A DNA stretch of 64,000 nucleotides, from assembly GCF_002441715.1 (NCBI RefSeq), contig NZ_JXJX01000004.1:1-64000 (forward strand). Direction: 5' to 3'. The position numbers and the translations under genes are program-made. Below are positions 1 to 9,643 of this stretch, in pieces (position 1 is the stretch's first letter; each line of letters opens with the position of its first letter). Below the pieces are notes generated by a model, which was not told the origin of the DNA, ran no database searches, and was given only the letters and a program-made list of their open reading frames with translations. Origin of the DNA: Pseudolactococcus plantarum (GTDB lineage: Bacteria > Bacillota > Bacilli > Lactobacillales > Streptococcaceae).

Positions 1-66
1 GCCTATTATTTTTTTATGCTTTAGTTTAGTCATTAGTCTCTTTTCTAATATTTCCATAATTCTCAT
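1..66 (-). CDS. Possible 5' end of an unidentified protein, cut by the window edge
   Basis: A reading frame opens with ATG at 66 on the minus strand and stays open to the left edge, about 22 codons, rich in Lys, Leu and Ile. An extended -10 box (TGT followed by TATACT) lies about 9 nt upstream, and only a weak GTAGG could serve as a ribosome-binding site. Too little is visible to assign a family. It could be chance, but the promoter-like sequence in front of it argues for a real gene continuing leftwards. Confidence 0.3.
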   Translation of the reverse strand, partial: MRIMEILEKRLMTKLKHKKIIG

Positions 67-234
67 CTAGCCTACAGTATAACATATGGTTTTTAATTTT
101 ACAATAAAATTAAATTATATATGGTGCTAGTATTTACTCATATATCTGACTAGACTCATATTGACATGATGAATTGCTATAATCTTTATCTGCCACAGGT
201 TCTGTTTAAAGTGCATGACAAAAAATAGTGCTAA

Positions 235-270
235 TAAAAAAACCTGCTATTCGTTAAAATAGAAGGTCTG
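235..270 (-). terminator. Rho-independent terminator of the first acetyltransferase gene
   Basis: Read on the minus strand, an imperfect stem (ACCTTCTATT against AATAGCAGGT) is followed by a run of T. It lies just after the stop codon of the acetyltransferase gene ending at 283. Confidence 0.65.
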
Positions 271-282
271 TTAATGATAAAG

Positions 283-717
283 TTATTTTTTGACCCATGT
301 CATCACGAGTTCTGTTTCATTAGTTTTCTCGTCTAGTTGTGTCGTTAAAATTGCGAAGTCTTGTGACTGATAAAACGTAACTGCCTGAGTATTTTTGACA
401 AAGACTTGTAATTGGAGATCATCTTTTTCTTTTTTCGCTTCAGCTAACAACTGTCGACCTATCCCTAATCCTCTATAGGCTTTATCCACAAATAGACCAG
501 CTATATAGTTATCGATTAAACCGATAAATCCCAAAATCTCATCTTCTGTTTCATAGACATATATCTCAGCATTTGGCAATGCTGCTCTCACTTCTACTTC
601 ATGGCTTTTCCAGTAATCTTGGCCTATAAACTCATGTGCATCAGAGTTACTGTTTAACCAGATAACCATGAGTCTATCTAATTGCGTATGAGTCATCTGA
701 CTTATCTTTTTTATCAT
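283..717 (-). CDS. GNAT family N-acetyltransferase
   Basis: This 144-residue protein fits a single GNAT domain, which transfers acetyl from acetyl-CoA to an amine substrate in the cytoplasm. The acetyl-CoA binding motif A is visible as RGLGIGRQLL near residues 82-91, and the C-terminal part has the usual NTQAVTFYQSQDF pattern of the last strand and helix. The gene stands alone between its own terminator and an upstream region carrying a 14-bp direct repeat. No strong ribosome-binding site is seen; AGAGATGACG upstream is the best candidate. The substrate cannot be told from sequence. The family call is secure. Confidence 0.85.
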   Translation of the reverse strand: MIKKISQMTHTQLDRLMVIWLNSNSDAHEFIGQDYWKSHEVEVRAALPNAEIYVYETEDEILGFIGLIDNYIAGLFVDKAYRGLGIGRQLLAEAKKEKDDLQLQVFVKNTQAVTFYQSQDFAILTTQLDEKTNETELVMTWVKK

Positions 718-718
718 C

Positions 719-762
719 TTACGTCATCTCTTTATCATTCTCATTTAGTTACGTCATCTCTT
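719..762. repeat. 14-bp direct repeat, 30 bp apart, upstream of the acetyltransferase
   Basis: The sequence TTACGTCATCTCTT occurs at 719-732 and again at 749-762. On the minus strand the proximal copy covers the expected ribosome-binding site of the acetyltransferase gene and the distal copy lies in its promoter region. It may be a local duplication or a tandem regulatory site. Confidence 0.6.
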
Positions 763-936
763 CATATGATCAGTCATCAACTGACTATGTTTGATAGCGA
801 GTCATATTGCTTCATTATAACATAGTGAGATCACATCAACGTGCAACTTTATTTTGCTATTCATTTACAAGTAAGAAAATGCATGGTAGTATTATTTAAG
901 TAGCATTAGCATAAAATGAGAATAGAGGTAGGAATC

Positions 937-1647
937 ATGCTAAATCAATATCAACAACCTATAGGCGATCACTTAGTCGACTATCATGCTGGTGAGTTAC
1001 CTGAAATTGACCAATTAATCGGAACTTATGCTAGGGTTGAAAAACTATCACTAGCTAAACATGGAGAAGATTTATATGCGGTCTTGGGACCAGAAGCTAA
1101 TGACAAAGATTTTACTTATCTACCGATTAACCCTTTCCAGAACTTTAGCGACTATACCGCCTATATCAAAACTTTAGAAACTTCAAACGATCCTTATTAT
1201 CTAGCCATTATGGATAAAGAAACTGGAAAGGCATTAGGGTTGTTTGCTTTACTAAATATCGACACTGCTAATAGAGCGTTAGAAATGGGATGGGTTATCT
1301 ATTCTGATAAACTCAAACAGCATCGTATCGCAACTGAAGCACAATTTTTGGTGATGCAATATAGTTTTGAGCACTTAGCTTACAGAAGATACCAATGGAA
1401 ATGTGATCGTTTCAATCAACCCTCTTATCATGCAGCAATCAGGTTAGGCTTTACTTATGAAGGGTGTCTTAGAAATGCTGTCGTCTATAAAAACAGGTCT
1501 AGAGATAGTCAGTTCTTTTCTATTATAGATCAAGAATGGCCGGCAATAAAAGCTATGTTCCAAAAATGGTTACACCCTAGCAATTTTGATGCACAAGCAC
1601 AACAATTAGCTAGTTTGAACTCATTTAAAACGATAAAAGATGCCTGA
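937..1647 (+). CDS. GNAT family N-acetyltransferase, RimJ/RimL type
   Basis: This protein of 236 residues resembles RimJ/RimL-type acetyltransferases, which acetylate protein N-termini or small amines. The middle region contains the conserved layout seen in this family, including GKALGLFALLNID, the EMGWVIYSD strand and the segment RRYQWKCDRFNQPSYHAAIRLGFTYEG near residues 165-190. The start was set at 937 because AGAGGTAGGA precedes that ATG at good spacing; an upstream in-frame ATG at 916 has no such site. The gene is monocistronic and followed by a terminator. The substrate is unknown. Confidence 0.85.
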   Translation: MLNQYQQPIGDHLVDYHAGELPEIDQLIGTYARVEKLSLAKHGEDLYAVLGPEANDKDFTYLPINPFQNFSDYTAYIKTLETSNDPYYLAIMDKETGKALGLFALLNIDTANRALEMGWVIYSDKLKQHRIATEAQFLVMQYSFEHLAYRRYQWKCDRFNQPSYHAAIRLGFTYEGCLRNAVVYKNRSRDSQFFSIIDQEWPAIKAMFQKWLHPSNFDAQAQQLASLNSFKTIKDA

Positions 1648-1713
1648 TTTAAGGAACTTTACCATCTCCTAAGCTACTGTAGTACTTAAGTAACAAGTAA
1701 CTCTAGATGAGGT

Positions 1714-1753
1714 CAAAAAAATCCCTAACGCTATAAAACGTTGGGGATTTTTC
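1714..1753. terminator. Bidirectional terminator between acetyltransferase and stress protein genes
   Basis: The stem AAAAATCCC-AACG pairs with CGTTGGGGATTTTT around a short loop. A-rich and T-rich flanks allow it to act on both strands, serving the convergent genes ending at 1647 and 1798. Confidence 0.8.
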
Positions 1754-1797
1754 ATAATTAGTAACAAACGATTGTCACTTTTTTAAACTATCTACTT

Positions 1798-2226
1798 TTA
1801 TTTAATAACCATCACATTACATGGTGCGTGATTCACCACGTATTGTGTTGTTGAGCCGATAAAGAGTTTATCGATCATGCCTGTACCAGTCGAGCCGATA
1901 ACGATTAAATCAATCCCATTATCTGCTGCGTACTGGACAATTTTACGTTTAGCATTATTATCATAAAGATCTGTTGCATCAAGTTCAACTTGTCCATTCA
2001 CTAGTTCTTTCACTTTTGCAAGGATATCACTACCCATCTTGTCTAGTTCAGTTGTGCCAACTACCGACATATCTAGCGTATCATAATAACGATTTGTCTC
2101 TTTCACAGTTAATACCCATAACTTACCATCGTTTCTTTTAACGATTTCGATTGCTTCTTGAACTGCATGATAAGCTTGATCTGATCCATCTACTGCGACT
2201 AGTACATTTTTGTATTGTTCTCTCAT
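1798..2226 (-). CDS. Universal stress protein, UspA family
   Basis: This 142-residue single-domain UspA protein is of the ATP-binding type. The nucleotide motif G-x2-G-x9-G-S is present at Gly111, Gly114, Gly124 and Ser125, and the N-terminal strand VLVAVDGS carries the conserved Asp of the fold. Such proteins are cytoplasmic, usually dimeric, and accumulate under starvation or stress; their exact biochemical role is often unclear. The ATG is preceded by AGGTGAGGT. The gene is monocistronic, with a convergent terminator downstream and a divergent promoter for a small gene upstream. Confidence 0.9.
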   Translation of the reverse strand: MREQYKNVLVAVDGSDQAYHAVQEAIEIVKRNDGKLWVLTVKETNRYYDTLDMSVVGTTELDKMGSDILAKVKELVNGQVELDATDLYDNNAKRKIVQYAADNGIDLIVIGSTGTGMIDKLFIGSTTQYVVNHAPCNVMVIK

Positions 2227-2304
2227 TATGATACCTCACCTTCTAATACTATTATAATCCTATCTAGAGAAAAATGAAAATGATAACCTATCTAATTTTA
2301 AAAC

Positions 2305-2333
2305 TTGACCTTTTGTCTAGACTGTGATAGAAT
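2305..2333 (+). promoter_or_regulatory. Strong sigma-A promoter of the 51-codon gene
   Basis: A -35 box TTGACC and -10 box TAGAAT are separated by 17 bp, and the -10 is extended by TGA. Transcription would begin near 2340, giving a leader of about 60 nt. Confidence 0.7.
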
Positions 2334-2402
2334 CAATATAGAATTTCGTTATCTTCGTTATAGTATCCTTTCGTCGAGATTTAAGAAAGGGGAATGTAAA
2401 CG

Positions 2403-2558
2403 ATGACATTCACATATACAAACGAAGACTTTAAATATAGCGTATCTCTGGATACTGTACAAGACAGATTTCAGGCTTATTTAAGTGAAGATAATACCAT
2501 TTTTGCTTCAGGCGTAACACTTGAAGAAGCAATAGCTAATTTAAAATCAATTATCTAA
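2403..2558 (+). CDS. Small protein of 51 residues with a HicB-like C-terminal segment
   Basis: This short gene has everything expected of a real one: a good promoter, AAGAAAGGGG upstream of the ATG, and a strong terminator 40 nt after the stop. The product is acidic and soluble, with no membrane segment or cysteine. The C-terminal half, ASGVTLEEAIANLKSII, resembles the helix of HicB-like antitoxin folds, where a G-x-T-L-E-E-A pattern is common. No toxin gene lies beside it, so that resemblance may be only structural. I do not recognise the protein. Confidence 0.6.
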   Translation: MTFTYTNEDFKYSVSLDTVQDRFQAYLSEDNTIFASGVTLEEAIANLKSII

Positions 2559-2599
2559 AAAGGAAAAATCATAATGGCACTTTATCCGCCTTTATCATA

Positions 2600-2633
2600 G
2601 CACTTACTTGTCAAAACAGTAAGTGCCTTTTTT
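2600..2633 (+). terminator. Terminator of the 51-codon gene
   Basis: A perfect 8-bp stem GCACTTAC / GTAAGTGC with an 11-nt loop is followed by six T residues. Confidence 0.8.
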
Positions 2634-2651
2634 ATACCTTTAACACAAAAC

Positions 2652-2686
2652 AAAAAATGATAAGCCGATGCTTATCATTTTTTTTC
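2652..2686. terminator. Bidirectional terminator before the ABC exporter genes
   Basis: The stem AATGATAAGC / GCTTATCATT with loop CGAT is flanked by A and T tracts. It ends the minus-strand exporter operon and backs up the terminator just to its left. Confidence 0.75.
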
Positions 2687-2735
2687 ATTTATATGGCTAA
2701 ACACTATCTACCACATCTGATACAAACACCTAATC

Positions 2736-3410
2736 CTAATCAACCTGCTTTTCAGTCAGTTGACCATCTTCCATCATATAGACTTTATCACAGTATTTCA
2801 CCAGACGTAAATCATGTGTGACCATGATTGTCGCTTTATTTTTTTCTTTTGTTTCTTTAGCTAATATTTTAACAACCTCGAAAGCTTTATCAGTATCAAG
2901 GCTCGCTGTTGGCTCGTCTGCTAAGATAATTGTCGGATCATTATATAAAGCACGCACAATCGCGACACGTTGTCTTTCCCCTCCTGATAATTCGTCAGGA
3001 TATTTATTCACTAGTGTATCGACACCTAACTGTTCAAGGAGTTCAGTGCCTTTTTTAGACGCTTTACTTTTGGTAATTTTATCAACTAACTGTAGCTGTT
3101 TTTTAACTGTTAAAAATGGGACTAGGTTTGAAGCTTGTAAAATAAAACCTATCTCTTCAAATCGTAATTTAGCGCGCGCTTTCTCTTTTTTACCACTAAA
3201 ACTCGTGCCATTAACCAGCACTTCTCCTTCTGAGGGACTTTGTAAGCCACCAGCGATGGTTAGTAGTGTACTTTTACCTGATCCAGATGGCCCGATAATC
3301 GCCACGAACTCACCTTTTTCGACAGAAAAGTTAGTTTCCTTCAATGCTTCTATTTTGTCATCACCATCTTTAAAATATTTAGTGACATTTTTTAGTTCAA
3401 TTGCATTCAT
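2736..3410 (-). CDS. ABC transporter ATPase, MacB/HrtA type
   Basis: This 224-residue ATPase belongs to the MacB/LolD/HrtA group that drives exporters with FtsX-type permeases. Walker A is GPSGSGKST at residues 40-48, the signature LSGGERQ lies near 141, and Walker B is ILADEP near 161, followed by the switch histidine in TH. It is the second gene of a pair, 12 bp after the permease gene, so the two form one transporter. The permease partner resembles HrtB of haem exporters, which suggests, but does not prove, a role in haem or amphiphile efflux. Confidence 0.85.
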   Translation of the reverse strand: MNAIELKNVTKYFKDGDDKIEALKETNFSVEKGEFVAIIGPSGSGKSTLLTIAGGLQSPSEGEVLVNGTSFSGKKEKARAKLRFEEIGFILQASNLVPFLTVKKQLQLVDKITKSKASKKGTELLEQLGVDTLVNKYPDELSGGERQRVAIVRALYNDPTIILADEPTASLDTDKAFEVVKILAKETKEKNKATIMVTHDLRLVKYCDKVYMMEDGQLTEKQVD

Positions 3411-3422
3411 TATTTCTACCTC

Positions 3423-4490
3423 CTATCCTATTGCTTTCAAAGGATCAATTTTAACAATCGAGCGGACTGAGAATAATGCCCCTAAGATTGCCACTAAAAT
3501 AATCAAAATCCCGATACCTGCTAGAAACATAGGATTATTTTGGAATGGGACAGCGTCTGGCAGCGCTAAAGAAGATAGTAAAGTCAAGATTAAACCAGCG
3601 ATGACACCACCAGCAGAAAGCAGAATAGTTTGTGCGATAACAGATTTTGCGATATAGCTACTTGAGATGCCTTGTGCTTTCATAACACCAAAAATAGCTA
3701 TTTTTTGCATCGTCAATACATAGATAAAAATACCAATGACAACCGCTGCAATCACCACAAGAAAGCCAATCATAAAGCTAAAAGTTAAAACTTGTGCATG
3801 ATAGCCGGGTTGCACATTAATAAATTCTGGAATTGATAATTTCTTTAAACCAGCAGGCTTATCAGTCAGCTTACCTTTTGTCACAATCGCATTAACTGTT
3901 AGTGTTTGTTGACTGGCACTTTTACCATAACGAATCATTTTAAAGGTATTTAATGACGAATATAAAACAGGAGACACACTGAATTTTGCATTATCAGTAA
4001 AGCCAACGATAGTTAATTCCTGATCATTTGTCGCTAACTTAACTTTATCGCCAAGTTTATAGTGATAACGCGTTTTTAAACTATTATCAGCAACAACTTC
4101 CCCAGTTTTAGAAAATAGTTTACCTTCTGTGATATTAGGCTTTAAGAACTCATCTTTTTTAATCCCAAAGAAACTGACATTTTGTTTATCATCTGTTTTT
4201 TTGACATTTAGAATAATACCGGGTGTTTGGGCTAAGACCGCTTTATCTTTAGCATTAACTTGATTAATCGCATCAAGATCAATCATCGACATAGCAAGTG
4301 TATCATTTGCCTTATCAGATAATAAGATATCTGTTGCATCCCATTTATTAACAGCTAGTTGATATTGTTGAGCTAAGCCATAGGCAAGGCCTGATAAGAA
4401 AAATACTAAGTAGGCAATCAAAAATGTCACACCTATCACAAGTGCATACCTTAATTTTGAATGCCGAATTTCATTCAATGCTAAAAACAT
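3423..4490 (-). CDS. FtsX-like ABC permease, resembles haem exporter HrtB
   Basis: This 355-residue membrane protein has one N-terminal membrane segment near residues 15-35, an extracytoplasmic domain to about residue 235, and three C-terminal segments of the FtsX/DevC permease fold. The opening (NEIRHSKLRYALV) and the ending (VKIDPLKAIG) are reminiscent of HrtB, the permease of the haem efflux pump in staphylococci and lactococci. The start has AGGAGG seven bases upstream. No HrtR-type TetR regulator or HssRS system lies beside it, so the substrate is uncertain. A general DevC-type exporter is the alternative. Confidence 0.75.
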   Translation of the reverse strand: MFLALNEIRHSKLRYALVIGVTFLIAYLVFFLSGLAYGLAQQYQLAVNKWDATDILLSDKANDTLAMSMIDLDAINQVNAKDKAVLAQTPGIILNVKKTDDKQNVSFFGIKKDEFLKPNITEGKLFSKTGEVVADNSLKTRYHYKLGDKVKLATNDQELTIVGFTDNAKFSVSPVLYSSLNTFKMIRYGKSASQQTLTVNAIVTKGKLTDKPAGLKKLSIPEFINVQPGYHAQVLTFSFMIGFLVVIAAVVIGIFIYVLTMQKIAIFGVMKAQGISSSYIAKSVIAQTILLSAGGVIAGLILTLLSSLALPDAVPFQNNPMFLAGIGILIILVAILGALFSVRSIVKIDPLKAIG

Positions 4491-4657
4491 GTTTTATCCT
4501 CCTGAATAATTACTCATAAACTAGACTTATAATCGCTATTATAACGTTTTTTCACTAAATATTTTTTCAAATAATAAGAAAAAATATAAAAATAGCTAAA
4601 CAAATTATAACAAAAAAATACAATTTTTATCGGTATAAAACTTATGATTTATTGGTC

Positions 4658-4690
4658 AAAAAAAATCCCTGTGCCAATCGCTCAGAGATC
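4658..4690 (-). terminator. Terminator of the ciaR-ciaH-yidD group
   Basis: Read on the minus strand, ATCTCTG pairs with CAGGGAT around an 11-nt loop, followed by eight T. It lies about 70 nt after the yidD stop codon and is the first terminator seen downstream of ciaR. Confidence 0.75.
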
Positions 4691-4757
4691 AATTAATCAA
4701 AATGTTTTCGTGTCTTAGATACCTTAATGAGTTACTGCCATTTATCGCAAAATAATC

Positions 4758-5045
4758 TTATCTATCCTCATGTTTAAGTTTTTCATTATAAGGATTAACA
4801 GGATTTCTTTTTAAAGAAAAATGATCTGGCACGTAGTCTATACCACCTTTAACGAATGGATTGCACCTTAAAATACGAGCAGTTCCCATCATCACACCAA
4901 GGACACCATGTTTTTGGATAGCTGTAATCATATAATTAGAACAAGTAGGATGATAGCGACAAGCACCAGGTAACAAAGGTGAAATCGCGATCTGATAGAC
5001 TCTCACTGGTGCAATAAGTATCTGTTTCACAATTTTTTTAAACAC
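4758..5045 (-). CDS. yidD: YidD membrane protein insertion efficiency factor
   Basis: YidD is a small basic protein with an amphipathic N-terminus that helps YidC/Sec insert and fold membrane proteins. The family motif is clear: [22 protein letters not shown] near residues 25-47, followed by [11 protein letters not shown]. The start is taken as GTG at 5045, because AGAGGGAG lies 8 nt before it; a GTG three codons earlier would be almost touching that site. The gene follows ciaH closely and is probably cotranscribed with it. The product has about 95 residues, normal for the family. Confidence 0.9.
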   Translation of the reverse strand: MFKKIVKQILIAPVRVYQIAISPLLPGACRYHPTCSNYMITAIQKHGVLGVMMGTARILRCNPFVKGGIDYVPDHFSLKRNPVNPYNEKLKHEDR

Positions 5046-5088
5046 CAGACACACTCCCTCTTTTTTACTTTTATCAAGTTTAGGTTAC

Positions 5089-6438
5089 TCAAACTTTTAA
5101 TTTGATTATGAATACCGTCCCCTGAGGTTGGTTATCTTGCACCTCTATCCTACCACCACAAGCATCAATAATTTGTTTGGCTAATGATAGCCCTAAACCA
5201 AACCCACCTTTTTGTCTAGTACGTGCTTTATCAACACGATAAAAGCGATCAAAAATCTTTCTCTTATCAGCATCAGCAATACCAAATCCTTCATCTAAGG
5301 TTTTGATGGTTAGCATCTGGCCTTGTTTATCAACTTGGATCTTAATCTTGCTATTTGGCTCTGAATATTTAATGGCATTATCAAACAAGATAGTCAATAC
5401 CTGTCTTATCAGACTCTCATCTATTTTGATAGGCCCTTTAACAGTCACTGTACTTGAAAAATGCCGTTGTGAATTTTCAGCGAGTAACTCATAATTCTTA
5501 AAAATCTTTTCAAAATAGCTAGCATCTACTTCACTAAATTCTACCTTAAGTCCCCCGTCTCGTTTGGCTAAATTTAGTAAATTACTGGTCAGAATCCTCA
5601 TATTACGCACTTCTGTCAAACTTTGTGAGATATTTTCGCTCTCATCTATTATCGTTGCTGTTGGTCGCTGAAATAGCAATTCTAATCTATTTTGTAAAAT
5701 GGCCAAAGGTGTTCTCAACTCATGACTAGCATTTTCTACAAAATTTTTCTGTTTTTCATAGGCATCAATAATTGGTCTTTGATACCAGTTTGATAGATAG
5801 ATACTGGCAAATAACGAGATCAGCCAAAAGCTAACCATGGTCGTGATGATAATCACCTGACTCCGTGAAAGACTTTCAGATAGTTGATTCACATTAACAA
5901 GTAAGCGAATATATCCAATATTTGTCTTGATATGTTTATCAAAATTAGCTTTCACAATTATTGTTCGATACAGTAGTGTTTCACCAGAATTAGCACGGAT
6001 AGAAACCGTCTCAATTTTTGATATATTTTTAGTTGTAAATTTAAGATCAGCTGCTATGGTAGCAGATGGTATATCTGAACTAGGATTCAAAACAGTACCG
6101 TTCTTATCGTACAAAATAACAGTCTGATTGGGTGATACTTGTACTGTCTCTGATAAGCCACCATCTGGTGTGTCATTTTGTTGATATTGTATGGAACTAT
6201 CAGTATTACCACGGTAAGCTAGACTGACAAGACTGATATGATCATTGGTTAACCGATCAATTTTTTCATCTGTAGTCTTATAGATACCCATTGTTAAAGT
6301 TTGCAAAATAATCAAGGTTAAGGTTGCAAATATGATCGTAAAGACAAGTCCAAAATAAAAAAAATGCTTTAGATTAAACCTAAAATAAACTCTAAGTTTA
6401 AGTTTGCATTGTTTTAGCCAATTTATCAGATTTTTCAC
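5089..6438 (-). CDS. ciaH: Sensor histidine kinase CiaH
   Basis: This 449-residue sensor kinase pairs with the CiaR-type regulator directly upstream. Membrane segments near residues 26-49 and 194-214 bracket an extracytoplasmic sensor domain. The phosphoacceptor is His239 in SHELRTP, and the ATP-binding part carries the N box (LFDNAIKYS) and G boxes (DEGFGIAD, GGFGLGLSLAKQII). The start is GTG, with AAGGAT about 12 nt upstream, and follows ciaR by 13 bp. In streptococci CiaRH responds to cell-wall stress and affects competence and beta-lactam tolerance. The signal sensed is unknown. Confidence 0.88.
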   Translation of the reverse strand: MKNLINWLKQCKLKLRVYFRFNLKHFFYFGLVFTIIFATLTLIILQTLTMGIYKTTDEKIDRLTNDHISLVSLAYRGNTDSSIQYQQNDTPDGGLSETVQVSPNQTVILYDKNGTVLNPSSDIPSATIAADLKFTTKNISKIETVSIRANSGETLLYRTIIVKANFDKHIKTNIGYIRLLVNVNQLSESLSRSQVIIITTMVSFWLISLFASIYLSNWYQRPIIDAYEKQKNFVENASHELRTPLAILQNRLELLFQRPTATIIDESENISQSLTEVRNMRILTSNLLNLAKRDGGLKVEFSEVDASYFEKIFKNYELLAENSQRHFSSTVTVKGPIKIDESLIRQVLTILFDNAIKYSEPNSKIKIQVDKQGQMLTIKTLDEGFGIADADKRKIFDRFYRVDKARTRQKGGFGLGLSLAKQIIDACGGRIEVQDNQPQGTVFIIKLKV

Positions 6439-6451
6439 CTACTATTAATCC

Positions 6452-7123
6452 TTATCTTAAAATATATCCCACATTCCTTAATGTAGACAAGTTATCAGCA
6501 AACTGACTTCCCTTTAATTTCTTACGTAATTTCGACATATAAACTTCTACTACTGTAATTGTCGTATCACTATCAAACCCCCAAATACGATCAAAAATTT
6601 GTTCCTTAGGTAGGATCACATTTCGGTTTTGTAAAAAATAAAGCAAAAGATCAAACTCTTTTCCCAGTATTTCAACAGGTTCTCCTGACAGTAACACAGC
6701 ATTATTAGCTGTATTCACAACTAATGTATCATCATATTTTATCAACGATGTATCTTCAATTTTACCATATCGTTTCAATAATACTTGAATTCTAGCTTTC
6801 AATTCATCTAAATAAAATGGTTTTGTCAGATAATCGTCTGCACCAATATTAAAGCCATGAATTTTATCATCGATACTTTCTTTAGCTGTCATAATTAAAA
6901 CGGGCGTTTTATTGCCCTTTTCTCTTAATTCTGAAAGCACTTCAAAGCCATTTTTTTCAGGTAACATGAGATCTAATAAAATAATATCATAGATATTCAT
7001 CTCTGCCTCATATAAGCCTTCATCACCATCGAATACTTGGACAACATCCGCAAAATTCTCTAAAAAATCATAAACTGAATTAGATAGGGATAAATCATCT
7101 TCTACTAATAAAATTTTTATCAT
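6452..7123 (-). CDS. ciaR: Response regulator CiaR, OmpR/PhoB family
   Basis: This 223-residue regulator has an N-terminal receiver with phosphorylatable Asp51 ([12 protein letters not shown]), conserved Thr and Lys in ITAK-type positions ([12 protein letters not shown]), and a C-terminal winged helix ending in [10 protein letters not shown]. Long stretches read very close to pneumococcal CiaR, including [13 protein letters not shown] and [19 protein letters not shown]. It is the first gene of a ciaR-ciaH-yidD group, preceded by AAGGAAG. A canonical TTTAAG-N5-TTTAAG CiaR site was not found upstream; only a weak CTTAAG-N5-CATAAA resemblance near 7207 is present. Confidence 0.92.
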   Translation of the reverse strand: MIKILLVEDDLSLSNSVYDFLENFADVVQVFDGDEGLYEAEMNIYDIILLDLMLPEKNGFEVLSELREKGNKTPVLIMTAKESIDDKIHGFNIGADDYLTKPFYLDELKARIQVLLKRYGKIEDTSLIKYDDTLVVNTANNAVLLSGEPVEILGKEFDLLLYFLQNRNVILPKEQIFDRIWGFDSDTTITVVEVYMSKLRKKLKGSQFADNLSTLRNVGYILR

Positions 7124-7276
7124 TGTCTCGTCTTCCTTTATATGAACTTAAACACGACCAACTGGTTTCTTGATTCTTATTTTACACTATTTTATAACAA
7201 AAGACTTAAGGTAACCATAAATAAAGTCGTTATACCTTAAAGCAGCGTGTAGCCATAATAGCTAATTTGGTAAAAT

Positions 7277-7297
7277 AAAAACCGATTACTCGGTTTC
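7277..7297 (-). terminator. Terminator of the dexB operon
   Basis: On the minus strand AAACCGA pairs with TCGGTTT around loop GTAA, followed by T-rich sequence just past the dexB stop codon. Confidence 0.75.
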
Positions 7298-7302
7298 TAT
7301 AG

Positions 7303-8931
<1,629 letters not shown>

Positions 8932-8990
8932 CTAGGCTGAAAATAGGTGTATTCAAAGCGTTTTAACATGATTATCTCACAGTCAAACCG

Positions 8991-9608
8991 TTAATAGTGT
9001 TTATAGATTGACAATAGCAGCAAACTTCTGAGGTAGGTAGTTAACGAAAATCCGATAAAAGCTGAGATATAAATCGCAAATACCATTAAGAGTGGTGATA
9101 AACAGGCTACGACTACAGGAATCACTGCTATCATCAAGATCAAAAATGATAGGCGGCCATGTTTTAAAATGAGTAAACCAGTATTTTTAGTGGTTGTTAG
9201 CATATCATCGTCAAAACGTGCTATATAAGGATAGATAAATGTCATCCCAATGATACTGATGATGCCAGCTAGTCCTAGAGCAGCATAGACGAATCCTCTT
9301 AACAGTGGTGTGACAGTCCCTGCAAACAAATAGTTGAGTAAGATTAAGCCATTAATGACACCAAATATGAAATTGAAGTAAGTTGCCATTTTAAAATTAC
9401 TTTTGAAAGATCTTAGGTAGTCTACAGCGACATTACCTTCTTTTCCTTCAATCATTTTCATAGTTGCACAAGCGAGTGCTGTATTTGCTGCACCAATCGT
9501 TAGTAGTGGTAAACAAGTGATCAAGTACAGGACATTTAATACTAAAAGCTGGAACAATTTTGTTCCTGTTTTATAAACGACACCATCGTAGGAAAACAGA
9601 TTAGTCAT
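8991..9608 (-). CDS. DUF624 (YesL-like) membrane protein
   Basis: This 205-residue integral membrane protein has about five or six hydrophobic segments and the DUF624 pattern, including LLVLNVLYLITCLPLLTIGAANTAL near the N-terminus and the central FIYPYIARF. DUF624 proteins recur next to oligosaccharide ABC importers of the LplABC/YtePQ type, as here, between the permease genes and dexB. Their molecular function is not established; a regulatory or assembly role for the transporter is often suggested. AAAGGAGTAGG precedes the start. The family call is good and the function is unknown. Confidence 0.8.
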   Translation of the reverse strand: MTNLFSYDGVVYKTGTKLFQLLVLNVLYLITCLPLLTIGAANTALACATMKMIEGKEGNVAVDYLRSFKSNFKMATYFNFIFGVINGLILLNYLFAGTVTPLLRGFVYAALGLAGIISIIGMTFIYPYIARFDDDMLTTTKNTGLLILKHGRLSFLILMIAVIPVVVACLSPLLMVFAIYISAFIGFSLTTYLRSLLLLSIYKHY

Positions 9609-9643
9609 AGCCTACTCCTTTCATTCGTAATTCGCTATTGGGT

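Noticed and set aside
2574-2600. Eight-codon peptide with AAAGGA upstream
   Set aside because: It lies just before a terminator and could be a leader peptide, but no downstream gene on that strand would benefit, so chance is likelier.
2818-3657. Long plus-strand reading frame opposite the ABC exporter genes
   Set aside because: It is a shadow of the ATPase and permease genes, with no ribosome-binding site or family similarity.
7124-7302. CiaR binding site and inverted repeat TTAAGGTA...TACCTTAA upstream of ciaR
   Set aside because: No TTTAAG-N5-TTTAAG pair is present, and the inverted repeat lacks a T-run, so no firm function was assigned.
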